The position numbers and the translations under genes are program-made. 40,500 nucleotides of DNA from Pigoraptor chileana. Lineage: Eukaryota > Opisthokonta > Filasterea. The DNA lies in assembly GCA_943704495.1 (NCBI GenBank), contig CALSCR010001674.1, positions 618 to 41,117 on the forward strand. The letters are read 5' to 3'. Of the stretch, positions 21,728 to 33,339 are shown piece by piece. Position 1 is the stretch's first letter, and every line of letters starts with the position of its first letter. Under the pieces are notes generated by a model. The model made no database searches. It saw nothing but the letters and a program-made list of their open reading frames with translations, and had not been told where the DNA came from.

Positions 21728-24700
21728 ATGGTTGAGTCGGTGACCGTTTCCGTCGGTGCCGACGCGGCTCCCCTGGGTAAGCAGACCTCGTTAAAGACAC
21801 AATGCCGCTCGAACGTGCTGCTCCAGTTGTATATGCGCATGAAACCGCTGTGGAAGGCTTTCTGTGGTTGCGCTGAGATGTACGCCCGAAACTCTCAAGT
21901 GGATTAATGCACCTGCCTTAATGGTTTCATGGCTCTGAATCCACTTCCTTGTGTCATTAATTTTCTGTGCATGGAAACAGTGGCTGTTCTCGCCTGCCAC
22001 TTTGCAAAGGATGCCTTGAATGTCTCGTTTAAATTCGATGGAGCGAAGGATGTGGAGGCGTCGCTTGGTGGCCGCACAGTCTCCGGAGCCTTCACTGTCG
22101 CCCGTCTGATCGCCCGTCTCGGTGGGTGACCAACTGGCTGATCACACCTGTCGCAATTGGCATACATGCTGCAATAGTGCTGCAATAGTTGCACTTCCTT
22201 TGTCAGACAGCCCTTTCGTAAATTGGCATTCTGATTGTCTATCCATTGATGGCATAATGATGCAGCCGGCGATGCGCGTTTGTATGGAAGCGATGCGCTT
22301 CAGGCGTCTGAGATCGACCACTGGGTCGATGTCGCGGCGTCGAAGCTGTCGTCAGCAGCCGTTTCCCGCCAGGATTACGCCGAGCTTGACAGCCACCTTA
22401 AGATCCGTACTCTATTTGTCGGACACACTGTCACCCTTGCCGACCTCGCCGTGTTTGCTGCACTCTGGAAGTCGGGTGGCGCAAAGTATCCCGCCGCAGC
22501 CAAAGATCTCGGTGGCCTCGCCCGTTGGTACTCGTTTGTTGCCTCGAACGCCACCGTGAAGGCTGCCGTTGAGTCGCTTCCGCAGTCCCACCGCCCTTCA
22601 TCCGGGGCGGCTGCTTCCTCGTCTGCCGTCGCTACTGAGGGCAAGAAGCACACTGGAGGTGGCAAGTTTGTGTCGCTCCCTGGTGCCGAGATGGGCAAAG
22701 TGGTGACGCGTTTTCCCCCGGAGGCGAGCGGGTTTCTGCATGTGGGTCACGCGAAGGCTGCGCTTCTCAACCAGTACTATGCGCGCGAGTTCAAGGGCAC
22801 GCTGATCATGCGGTTTGACGACACGAACCCCGCCAAGGAAAAGGATGTGTTTGAGAAGGTCATCCTGGAGGACCTTGCGATGCTGCACATAAAGCCGGAT
22901 GTGTTTACGCACTCGTCGGATCACTTTGATTACCTTATGGAGTGCGCTGAGAAGATGGTAAGTGGCTGTTGGGACAATCCGGGAGTGTTTGTTGCTCAAT
23001 GTGTCCAAAAGGTCCTACGCCTTCGTCTCGCTGCCTTCGCTTATGCATTGCATTGCACATCGGTCCACAGATTCGCGCTGGGAAGGCATACATCGACGAC
23101 ACGCCCGTGGATCAGATGCGCACTGAGCGCGAGAAGTTCATCGAATCCAAGAACCGCAACAACACAGTAGAGAAAAACCTTGCCGATTGGAACGAAATGA
23201 AGCTGGTTTGTACTAATCGAGAGTTTTATTCTTGAGAGAGAAATGTCATGTGAATGTGGGCTGATTTGCGCGCGTGATATTGCTGCGTGTGATTTCGGAA
23301 ACAGGGATCGGAGCGCGGCATTCAGTGCTGTCTTCGTGGGAAGATCGACATGCAGTCCAAGAATGGCGCCATGCGTGACCCCGTGTTCTATCGCTGCAAG
23401 CCTGAGCCTCACGTGCGCACTGGCACCAAGTACAAGGTATGAATTGGGTTGTTTATTGTGTAGCGTGTGCCAGTCTCTTTCGTGCAAGTGGAAGCGCAAA
23501 CCGCATTCTAATCTTTTTACACAAAAATACTGGGCATATGTACACTTCGATGTGGATCCGCAGTCGTACCCCACGTACGATTTCACATGCCCTATTGTGG
23601 ACTCGAAGGAAGGCGTTACGCATGCGCTGAGGACGAGCGAGTACCACGACCGTGATGCTCAGTACTACTGGATCATTGACGCACTTGGTCTCCGCAAGCC
23701 CGCGATCTACGACTTCAGCCGGCTCAACCTTGTGCACACGACAATGAGCAAGCGAAAGTTGCAGTGGTTTGTTGAGAACAACATCGTCGGGGGATGGGAT
23801 GATCCGCGCTTCCCCACCGTCCGTGGCGTGCTGCGCCGCGGTATGACTGTTGAGGGCCTGAAGGAGTTTATTCTCGACCAGGTATGGTTGGTGTTTGTTG
23901 AATGAGAGCACAAGGGGAAGAGGGAGACAGAGAGAGATGTAGGATTCAAGTCAGTGTCTTAAACGCTGTGGCCATGGACTCCACAAAGGAAGAGAGATAG
24001 AGTGTATGCGTGTGTGCCCGGACTTCTTTCCCCCACGAACCGCACAGAGACACGAGTAAGATCGCTTTTCATTTTTTCATAGGCACTTGCTCTGAGGGAG
24101 TGGGTGTGCATAGTCTGTGACCGACTGCAGTTGAATCCGTGTGACTTGTTGAACCGTGAATGTTGTACTATCATGTGGAGTCCACGGTACAAGACTGACT
24201 TGAATATCATATAAAACAACACAGGGATCCTCCAAAGCTACCAACCTCATGGAATGGGACAAGATCTGGGCGATCAACAAGAAGGTATGCCTTGGGGATG
24301 CGGTTTTTTCCGTTATGTCCGTTGTTATGTATCGATTTTGAAGTGGCAACGAATGCGGTGCTCACATTCTCATATTTGTGTCCTCTTAGGTCATCGATCC
24401 CGTTGCACCCCGCTTCACTGCCCTTGGCCGCGACGGACTCGTCAAGGCTTCGGTCTCGAATGGCCCACAGAAGCCCTACACGGAAGACGTCCAACTTCAC
24501 CCCAAGGATGCCTCAATCGGCACAAAGAAGGTCGGTGTTTCTTTTGTTCTGGGTGTAGACTCAATTAACGAGAATATTTTGTCACTGGATGTCACGTGGC
24601 GCATAGGTGTTTTTGCATTGTCTCATGCGTGTGCTGTGGTGTATGATTCAGGTGTGGTATTCCAACTCGATTCTCCTGGAGTCTGAGGATGCGCAATCGC

Positions 24701-27700
24701 TCGTTGAGAAGGAGACAATCACTCTCATTGCGTGGGGCAACGCAATCGTCAACAATATCAGCAAGTGAGTTCTGTTTTGATGATCGGCCTGTTTGGGTAT
24801 GGTTATGCTTTGTTGGTTGAGTCGCCTGACACCCATGTGAATACGAAATGCAATGCGTGTTTGTTGCACCGCGATGTTTGTCTGACCCATTTTTGCTGCA
24901 ATGAAACAGGGATGCGGCTGGCAAGGTCACTGGCGTCGAGGTCTCACTCAACCTTGAGAACAAGGATTACAAGAACACCAAAAAGCTGACTTGGCTGTCT
25001 ATTGGCCAGGAGGCCCAGAATGTCCCCGTCGTCGCCGTCGAGGTATGTGCGGGTGTGCAAGGGCGTTTTCTTCTATGTAACTTGCTCAAAGTTTGTGACT
25101 TAGGCCCGGACACGAAGAATGGTTCACTTGCAGTACCAAATGCATGTGTAAGGATTGCTGGTTCGTGATTTTCGGCAATTCCTTACCTTTGTCTTGTTTT
25201 CTTGTTGCAGTACGGATACCTTATCACCAAGCCTAAGATCGACGAGGGCGAGAAGTTTGAGGACTTTGTCAATCCCAACTCACGGTTTGAGACGCAGCTC
25301 GTTGCTGGACCGGAGATTGCCAACATCAAGAAGGGCGATGTGATTCAGCTGCAGCGCCGCGGCTTCTTCATTTGCGACGAGGTCTCTGCTGGACCTGACA
25401 AGGCGATTGTCCTCCTCAACATTCCCGACGGCCACCAGAAGAATGTGACGTCATTCTCCAGCAAGCTTGACGAGCAGAAGAGCCAATCGGTTAAGGAAAC
25501 GAAGGAACGGAAGGACGAGAAGGCCGCGCAAAAGGAGGTATGTTGCTAATGGCAACGCTCTTTCTGAGACGCCCTACAGACTTGCTACGTTTGCTTGCTT
25601 TCGTGTTTGTTTCTTGCGCATGCTTACATGTCTTTATTCCGAATAATATCAGCACGTTTCTGCTGATCCTGCAAAGATTGCCGAGCTGGAGGCCAAGATC
25701 GCCGCCCAAGCTGAGAAGGTCCGCAAGGCCAAGGCGGACAAGGCAGACAAGGCTGTGATTGACGCCGAGGTTGCCGCCCTCCTCAAGCTTAAGGGTGAGC
25801 TGACGGCTGCCGGCGGTGCGGCTGCACCTGCGCCTGCGGCAGCAAAGAAGGAGGAGCCCAAGAAGACTGCCGCCCCTTCCGCCGCCGCCGCCGCCGCCCC
25901 TGCCCCTGCCGGACCCAAGGACCCCAAGGTTGCCGAGCTGGAGGCGAAGATCGCTGCTCAGGGCGAGAAGGTCCGCAAGGCCAAGGCGGACAAGGCAGAC
26001 AAGGCTGTGATTGACGCCGAGGTTGCCGCCCTCCTCAAGCTTAAGGGTGAGCTGACGGCTGCCGGTGGTGCGGCTGCACCTGCGCCCGCTGCAGCAAAGA
26101 AGGAGGAGCCCAAGAAGACTGCCGCCCCTTCCGCCGCCGCCGCCGCCGCCCCTGCCCCTGCCCCTGCCGGACCCAAGGACCCCAAGGTTGCCGAGCTGGA
26201 GGCGAAGATCGCTGCTCAGGGCGAGAAGGTCCGCAAGGCTAAGGCGGACAAGGCAGACAAGGCTGTGATTGACGCCGAGGTTGCCGCCCTCCTCAAGCTT
26301 AAGGGTGAGCTGACGGTTGCCGGTGGTGCGGCTGCGCCCACTGCAGCAAGGAAGGAGGAGCCCAAGAAGGAGCAAAAGAAGGAGGCCAAGCCCGCTGCTA
26401 AGGCGGAGGAGAAAAAGGGCGAGACGAAGCTCGGGATGGAGGCTACCAAGGCCGGCAACTTCAGCGACTGGTACTCGCAAGTCATCACCAAGTCGGAGAT
26501 GATTGAGTACTATGATGTCAGCGGGTGCTACATTCTGCGCCCGTGGGCGTTTGCCGTGTGGGATTCCATTCGCGCGTTCTTTGATGCGGAGATTCAAAAA
26601 CTCGGCGTTGAGAATGCGTACTTTCCCATGTTCGTCTCCAAGGTAACGAGACGGATTCTTGATTCTGCTTTGCGTGTCATTTGTGGCGGAATTTATTTAC
26701 ATGGTACGATTGTCTGTTTGGGTGTCATTGCTTATTGTGCCTGTGTCACCAAATGGATATCTGTGCAGGCTGCTCTGGAGAAGGAGAAGGACCACATCGC
26801 GGACTTTGCGCCCGAGGTTGCCTGGGTAACCAAGTCGGGACAGTCGGACCTCAGCGAGCCGATTGCAGTGCGTCCGACCAGCGAGACTGTTATGTATCCT
26901 TCGTATGCTAAGTGGATTCAGTCGCACAGGGACCTCCCTCTCAAGCTCAATCAGGTATGTGAGAATGGCTGGTTTGGTCTCCCCATTTTGAAGCAATAGA
27001 GACAATTTAGGATCGTGGTCTCCAATTATTTATATATTTCGCAAATATGCAGAGAAAGAGTCATTGTGTATTTTGACCAGTCAGAATCGTCGACGCCCTG
27101 GGAGTGGCTTGTCTGTGCTTGCTACCCGTCGATTAACTCGGCACGTCTCAATTGCGTTTGTTGTTGTTCTCAGTGGTGCAATGTCGTGCGGTGGGAGTTC
27201 AAGCACCCGACGCCCTTTATCCGCACGCGCGAGTTCCTCTGGCAGGAGGGCCACACTGCCTTTGCCACAAAGCCCGAGGCCGATGTGGAAGTGTTGCAGA
27301 TTCTTGAGCTGTATTCGCAGGTGCGTATGTTTCTTTCATTCAAGGTCACTGCTTAAAGTATTTCTGTTCGCGTCTGTAATAACCCAGTTCCCGTTTCGCT
27401 CGTGTGTTTGATCATTTGTATGTTGAAATGTCTTTGAGTTGTGATTTTGTTTGTTGGATTCACGCTGTTGTCTCATGGTCCTTAATGTATGAAATTTTCT
27501 GACTAAATTCTGTATGTTGGCGGAATGCATCCCGTGGGATTATGTGTTGGGTTATTTGTTTGTTTTTGTGCAACGGCAGGTGTACCAGGACCTGCTCGCC
27601 ATGCCCGTCGTCAAGGGCCGCAAGAGCGAGAAGGAAAAGTTTGCTGGCGGTCTCTACACAACCACTGTGGAGGCTTTTGTGCCCTCCACCGGTCGCGGCA

Positions 27701-29496
27701 TCCAGGGCGCCACGAGCCATTGTCTCGGTCAGAACTTCAGGTTGGTGGATTGCTGTTTGATGGATTGCTGGTTGACGCCTGTGCAACGTTTTTGTTCTTT
27801 CTTTGGGCGCTAAAAAACGCTTTTGTCTTGTGTATCGCGAACGAATGGAAGTTCGCGTGTATAAGATTTGGAAATCGTTTATTTTTTCTGTTTGATTTTG
27901 GTAACTTAAACAAGCAATGCTCTCGTGTATCCAGCAAAATGTTCGACATTACGTTTACGGACCCGACCAAGGAGGACGGAAGCAAGAGCCATGTCTGGCA
28001 GAACTCGTGGGGCCTCACCACGCGCACCATTGGTGTGATGGTGATGGTCCACGGAGACGACAAGGGGCTTGTGCTGCCTCCTCGTGTGGCGTGCGTACAG
28101 GTTAGTCGGAGGGGCCGATGGTGTTGGTGCAACACGTGAAGTTTTTATGGCATTTGCCAACCAATATCTGCGCTTTTATATCCATTTTATTGCAAATGAA
28201 CACCGATTTTGCATTTGTGTTGTAATGTTGAGATGTGCTATGTCACCACCATGTGTCGTCATGTGTCGCTCACCCCTGCTGATGATAATTATTATTGTAA
28301 TTGTTATTATTTTGGCCTATTCATTATTTGCAGGTCGTTATCATTCCATGCGGAATTACTGTCAGCACTTCCGATGCCGACAGGAAGAAGGTGTGTGTTT
28401 TGCCGTCTGTCGGTCTATGCTTTTTGCTGGATGTTGGTCAAAGATCTTATAGAGGGCTCATGCACTCGAAATAGTCATTATACACATGCACGTATTCATG
28501 TGTCAATGCTGTACCTCGGCCGTCATTGTCGTAGGTGTACGAGGCGTGTGATGCAGCATTCGCGAGCCTGAAGGCAAGTGGCGTGCGCGTGCGTGCTGAT
28601 CTCCGCGAGAACTACACCCCTGGATGGAAGTACAACCACTGGGAGCTCAAGGGCGTCCCCATTCGCATCGAAATCGGCCCCAAGGACGTGGGCAACAGCC
28701 AGGTGCGTGTGATTTGATGATGCATGTCGCTTGGAAGACGCTACAGCTTTGTAGGTGTGGGAGTGCTCGTGCTGGTGCTCTGGAGACGGGTGTGTTTGGG
28801 GAATTGTGTAGCTAACAGGCGAAATGGTGCCTTGGAGGAGCAACAACGCGGACGTGCCAACACATTGTTCACGCATTGTTTTTTTGGATTGCAGGTTGTT
28901 GCCGTCCGCCGCGACACTGGCGCAAAGAGCACGATCCCTCTTGCGTCGCTTGTGGCGTCTGTCAAGGAGTCTCTGGAGACAATGCACAAGGACATGTTTG
29001 CGAAGGCGTCGGCGGAGAGGAAGGCACACACAAAGATCATCAGCGAGTGGAAGGAGTTTGTGCCGGCCCTCGACGGAAAGAACCTCGTACTTGCGCCCTG
29101 GTGCGAGGCAAAGGCGTGCGAGGAGGAGGTCAAGAAGCGCAGCACAAAGAGGTGTGTGGCTGGTGTATGGTGTGGGTGTGCATTGTCGTTTTTAAGATAG
29201 CAATCTTGTTGTCTCTCACGAATTAGTTATAGCGTTCTCATTTCGCGATTCAAAGCTGAATGATTTGACCGTACCTTGTTCGCTTGTGACTAATTGTGCC
29301 AATGTGTTTGTGTTTGTGCCTCTGTGTGCGCGTGTCGTGCAGCGATGATGCTGCCGGCGATGCGTCTGGCGCTGCAATGGGCGCCAAGAGCCTTTGCATT
29401 CCCTTTGAGCAGCCCAAGCCGATTGAGGCTGGCCAGAAGTGCTTCCAGTGCGGTGGCGAGGCCCACAGCTACACTCTCTTTGGACGGAGCTACTGA
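21728..29496 (+). CDS. EPRS1: Bifunctional glutamyl-prolyl-tRNA synthetase (EPRS)
   Basis: Twenty exons: 21728-21776, 21981-22121, 22266-22957, 23071-23205, 23305-23436, 23564-23881, 24225-24284, 24390-24530, 24652-24764, 24910-25042, 25211-25537, 25653-26642, 26769-26954, 27174-27320, 27580-27740, 27935-28100, 28334-28390, 28535-28702, 28895-29151, 29343-29496; total 1508 aa, close to the human 1512. The ATG lies in TTAGAATGG. Order: GST-C-like domain (about 1-165); GluRS class I core with HVGH (222-225) and MSKRK (444-448) and its beta-barrel anticodon part; three WHEP repeats (about 755-975) in Ala/Pro-rich linkers; ProRS class II core with [26 protein letters not shown] and GLTTRTIGV; and C-terminal TLFGRSY. 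It charges tRNA-Glu and tRNA-Pro in the cytosol. This fusion is typical of animals and close relatives. Confidence 0.97.
23942..23985 (+). repeat. Interspersed ~40-bp repeat, copy C
   Basis: Contains GGATTCAAGTCAGTGTCTTA and, after ACGCTGTGG, CCATGGACTCCACA. It lies in the EPRS intron 23882-24224, flanked by AGAGAG-rich sequence. Confidence 0.9.
24174..24205 (-). repeat. Interspersed ~40-bp repeat, copy D (shortened)
   Basis: TGTGGAGTCCACGG followed by AAGACTGACTTGAAT; the middle has lost about ten bases relative to other copies. It is in the same EPRS intron as copy C, in the opposite orientation. Confidence 0.85.
25653..26400 (+). repeat. Three near-identical tandem WHEP-encoding repeats inside EPRS exon 12
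   Basis: Units begin near 25674, 25926 and 26184 (periods 252 and 258 bp). Each encodes [19 protein letters not shown] followed by [18 protein letters not shown] and an Ala/Pro/Lys linker. They differ at only a few positions, including synonymous sites. WHEP motifs are helix-turn-helix tRNA-binding modules. Confidence 0.9.
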
Positions 29497-29516
29497 GCCC
29501 TCTCTCTCCCTTTCTT

Positions 29517-29558
29517 GGGGAGTCCATGGGCACAGCGCCTGGCACTCCGACTTAATCG
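29517..29558 (-). repeat. Interspersed ~40-bp repeat, copy E
   Basis: GGAGTCCATGGGCACAGCGC followed by a diverged half ending CGACTTAATCGG. It begins 21 bp after the EPRS stop codon, between CT-rich flanks. Confidence 0.8.
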
Positions 29559-29587
29559 GTTTCTCTCTCTCTCTCTCTCTCAACACA

Positions 29588-29630
29588 TGTGGAGTCGATG
29601 GTCACAGCGCTTAAGACACTGACTTGAATT
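29588..29630 (-). repeat. Interspersed ~40-bp repeat, copy F
   Basis: TGTGGAGTCGATGGTCACAG then CGCTTAAGACACTGACTTGA; an intact copy about 70 bp after copy E and in the same orientation. Confidence 0.9.
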
Positions 29631-29805
29631 CTCCATCTCTCAACACATGCATACATCTGCCTGCTTTGAATTAGTCTTCTACGTGCGGTGTTGTATACGT
29701 GTGGCTGAAACTAAACAAAAATTGCTGGAGAAATCTCTGTTCCACATACAAACTGTGTATGCCATTGCACATGTATGTGAGTGAGTGAGTGTGCGCCTGT
29801 TGATA

Positions 29806-32715
29806 TCATCGCGTTTGTGTCAGTGCAGACGGAAACAGAATGGCCAGTTTGTCTCTTGTTCGCTGGCAGAGCTGGTGTGACGCTTCCAGGTAGCAGAGCG
29901 TCTTTGAAAGCGTGGGCACAGCACAATCAACCTCCGTGTGGTCAATAACGTCCATAGTGCGGGTACCATCGGCACCGGCGCTGTTGAGCGTGTATGCGAT
30001 CCCAGAACAAAAAGAAAAAAGCGTGAGATACCAACAAAGAGTTGGAATTCAACTACTCTGTGACTTAGTTGCCGACGGCGAAACACAGTGGAGAAAGTTT
30101 AAACAGTGCATTGCATCCATATCCTTCACAGCCCAACCGTGCGGCCATAAAGGATCACAACCACGCACATGTAACATGATGATATCATAAACACCCTCCG
30201 CAACACATACACACACTCAAGTTCACTCACCCCGCTAACACTGACGAAGAGGGTGCTGGAGCCGCTCCTTTCGCTCGGCCTATGGACATGCCACTCGCCC
30301 CTCCGATCATCCATCTCTGCTGCTGAGCTGCCATGGCGACCGAATAGGCCTGCGCACGCACAATCAGATGCCCATCACGCACACTGAAGACGATGGTGAG
30401 GTCGTTTGGAAGGGGCGGTGTGAAGACCTGTTGTGTGTTGGCCGATGAAAGCGTGGACAGGCATGTGGAAGCACACAGGATTCAGGTCGGTGTCTTACGC
30501 TTTCTTTGCCCATGGGCTCCGCGAGGACAGACAAAATGTCAATCGCAACGGATTATGTGTCTTGTCTACAGACATTGAAAGGAAGCTCATATAGTGGTTG
30601 CTCTCCCCTCCATCTCTCTCATGCTCTACGTTGTGAGCCGATGGGCTTATAACTAAGCGTTTGCGAATAAGGAAGATACTCTCTCTCCCTCTCTCCATTC
30701 AAAATCCTACATGTCTCTTTTCTCTCCAGCTTCCGCTCGCTGCTCATTATGAGCACTGACGGTATCTCTCTTCCGTCTCATGACGCGTTGCAGTGCACGC
30801 ACCATTGTGTTCTTGTCTGTCTCGGATGCCGATGGCGCCTGCTTTGTCCAAAGGGAAAGGTCGTCCCGTGCTTGCTTGATGTGCGCCATGACACGATCAA
30901 GCACCTGGTATGGCACAGGACATTCGGGGGATAACACATGCGGCGGGTTATCCGTGAGGTTAGTTTACGGCTATTGCTTTTGGTTAAATACAAATGAGCA
31001 AGCGTCGCATGCAGCAACCTTTTTAAACACAGCATTAAATAAACCCAACCGCTCTCCACACACACGCACACACCCACGCACACACACCCCGCACACAGAC
31101 ACAGCACATCACGAATAATGCAAGCAACAAGTTAAGCAGAAAAATTGTCAAACGTGCATGGCGTTTTGTTATTGAAGGCTCCTTGATCCCCCCCCCCTCC
31201 CTCCCGACGCCTTGACCTGCATATCACTCACGAGACAGGCCTGCTCTCGCGTGTGGAAGAGTCCGTTTTGCATGCACGCGTCCTCGATCTCCCCGAGAGA
31301 CAGCTGTATTCGATTGGCGGCATTTTGCACCTTTAATCGCCACATGACAAACAAGGAAAGCGCATTATTGCAAATTCGCGCATGGAGAAGTATGAGCCAA
31401 CAGGGGACACGATGGGATGCTGCATACAACAAAACAAACGAAATGCACAATCGAACTGCAAAACATCGAACGAAAAGACTATTTGACAGCGATAAATAAC
31501 CAAACAGAAACTGCAAAGCAACCCAATCAGCGTCCCTCACGTGACCGACCTGTGGGAGCACATAGGGGCTGGTCCAGTTGATGGATGTTTTCAGAGACGC
31601 GCCCTTGTTCCACTTTGGCAGCTTCAGCGTCATCTCCTAAGTTGCAGTGAGAGGGGGATGGAGTTGCGTGGGTTCGCCATTGCGAGTGAGTGCGTGTGTG
31701 TGTGTGTGTGCTGTGCTTCTCTCAGGGGAGGGGTAGGGCGGGGGCGTTGTGGATCGCACTGGCAACTGCGCCAATGCACTCGTTCTCCCCTTTGCAGTCA
31801 CGTGCATTCCAGTATCTGCTTTGAGTGACGCACTATTTACGCGCAGGCATGATAGATATTCCCGCGAACAGTGGGCAAGCAGTGGGGAGAGGGAGGATGC
31901 AAGGGACTCACCGCCTTTGTGATGCAGTCGCCATCGAGCATAACGTAGCCCTTGACAGTGTCACTGCATGCACACAAACACACAAACGCGCACACACACA
32001 CACACATACAACATACAAACACACAAACACACAAACGCGCACACAAACACACATACATACACATACAACATACGCAATGTTGGCGAATCAGTGATAATAT
32101 AGCCGTCATTACAACGCTTTCGTCAGCCCATTCCACAATACAGAGCCATTCCACAACACACAGCCATTCCACAATACAGAACTCAATTGGAAGGGACAGC
32201 TTTGCAGAACCACACCCAAATCACTGAAGTGGAGTGATACGATGGTCTTCAGCCACGACTCACTTTGGTGCAGTCAGTGGAAACGTATTGATGTTGGTGC
32301 CGCCGGCGCTGGAGGCGGCAAGTGTCTGGGCGCATTCCTGTGTGCGCATACACAACACGCGCAACGCAGAACATCGGCGAATTCAGCCACAATGCACACT
32401 GCCTCCAAGGCCTGTGCTCTACATGCCCACGAGTCCTCCATGTAGGCCATCCAATCGCCTTCTGAAGCGACTCGTCCGATTCACGCCGTCCACAATGTCA
32501 GCATTGTCCCCACCTTCATTATGGTCCCAAGTTGCATGTAAACAGCCGGCAGTTCTGTGCGGAGTACCCACTCCAGCTCGCGTTGCTGCGAACCTCAACG
32601 AGGCATAATGTGTGTGAGACTGGTTTGCATGCAAGTTCACAAACATCAACATCAATAAACTCACCGTTGCGTAGATCTCCTCCGCAATGTAAGCGTCATC
32701 TTCGTCCGACAGCAT
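29806..32715 (-). CDS. ROGDI: ROGDI/Rav2 homologue (V-ATPase RAVE/rabconnectin complex subunit)
   Basis: Exons 32715-32665, 32337-32264, 31963-31912, 31636-31550, 31330-31232, 30904-30803, 30427-30231 and 29980-29806 join in frame to 278 aa; human ROGDI is 287. Matching blocks in order are NDTVKGYVMLDGD with AEMTLKLPKWN (human DQVKGVLTLQGD/ADVNLKMPRNN), VQNAANRIQLSL, VLDRVMAHIKQARDDL (human LMDAVMLQLTRARNRL), VFTPPLPNDLTIVFSV (human FAPALPSDLLVNVYI) and VDCAVPTLSKTLCYLEASHQLCQ (human [23 protein letters not shown]). In yeast the orthologue Rav2 and in animals ROGDI act with Rav1/DMXL proteins to reassemble V-ATPase on acidic organelles. The first exon is short and acidic (MLSDEDDAYIAEEIYAT); the ATG has A at -3. 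Introns here carry long CA tracts. Confidence 0.92.
30478..30522 (+). repeat. Interspersed ~40-bp repeat, copy G
   Basis: GGATTCAGGTCGGTGTCTTA followed, after a few inserted bases, by GCCCATGGGCTCC. It lies in the ROGDI intron between exons 6 and 7. Confidence 0.8.
31976..32070. repeat. Degenerate (CA)n tract in a ROGDI intron
   Basis: ACACAAACGCGCACACA units repeat irregularly across about 95 bp of the intron 31964-32263. Confidence 0.85.
32125..32179. repeat. Three-copy 18-bp tandem repeat in a ROGDI intron
   Basis: Units start with AGCCATTCCACAA at about 32125, 32144 and 32162. The first unit has one extra C. It is noncoding. Confidence 0.85.
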
Positions 32716-33339
32716 TTGTGCAGTCCTTTGTTTTGTTGCTTCGTGGGCATTACTGTTGCAGATTAATCTTTTCTTAGTTAGAAACAGTAAAACAGTAAAA
32801 CTGTCTGTTCGCCGATGGATGTCACAGCAGTGAAAACCGCATATGTGTCCAATTTAGCCAACATTGGTATTCCGCCATTTTGGTACCGACGCATAATAAT
32901 TGAAATGCATTTACTACTTAATGTGTGTTGTAACAGCAGTTTTGGCACTGTCCAGTTGCAGGTCTTGTCCGTTGTCAGTCGAACTTTTAATCCATCGCCG
33001 AAGCCGAGTGTCCATATAACACTGGCGGCTAACTCCTTGTTGTCGAGCGCGACACACTGTCAGGAGTACAGTCAGCAACGCGACCGATGCATTCCCGGGC
33101 GTCATTGGAGGTATTCGATTGGTGGCCATTATAACGGAGGGCCCGGCACACGCCCCTATTGACATGACATTTTCACAAGGTCTGCTTCCGCGGTTAGCAT
33201 TTCATCGTGTATTCACCGACCGCGCCTTGATTTTCCCTCAGTCCTGGGCTGCGGGTTGTGTGTTTGGATTAAATAGCTTCAACACGCTCGCTCCGATTGC
33301 ACTTATCAGATACGCTTACTACGTTCTTAATCCACACCG
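32716..33339. other. Intergenic region upstream of ROGDI
   Basis: About 620 bp between the ROGDI start and the 3' end of the M8 protease gene on the same strand. The only notable frame is a minus-strand one ending near 32914 with a short hydrophobic stretch, which I do not accept as a gene. No CACGTG box is present here. Confidence 0.5.

Larger units (their letters stand above)
29497..29805. other. Convergent 3' spacer between EPRS and ROGDI
   Basis: 309 bp holding the EPRS 3' flank. It contains two same-orientation copies of the interspersed repeat (29517-29558, 29588-29630) separated by a (CT)n run (about 29564-29580). No coding region was seen. Confidence 0.7.

Noticed and set aside
25491-26597. 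368-aa Leu/Gly-rich open frame on the minus strand
   Set aside because: It is the exact antisense of the GC-rich WHEP repeats of EPRS; its length results from low stop frequency in that repeat.
29517-29630. tRNA gene pair after EPRS
   Set aside because: The repeat has a B-box-like decamer but no full cloverleaf, no proper T-arm and no acceptor stem of the right length.
32914-33165. Minus-strand 83-aa frame with a short hydrophobic stretch
   Set aside because: The hydrophobic part is only about 11 residues, there is no recognisable domain, and it sits in the ROGDI upstream region; not enough to call a gene.
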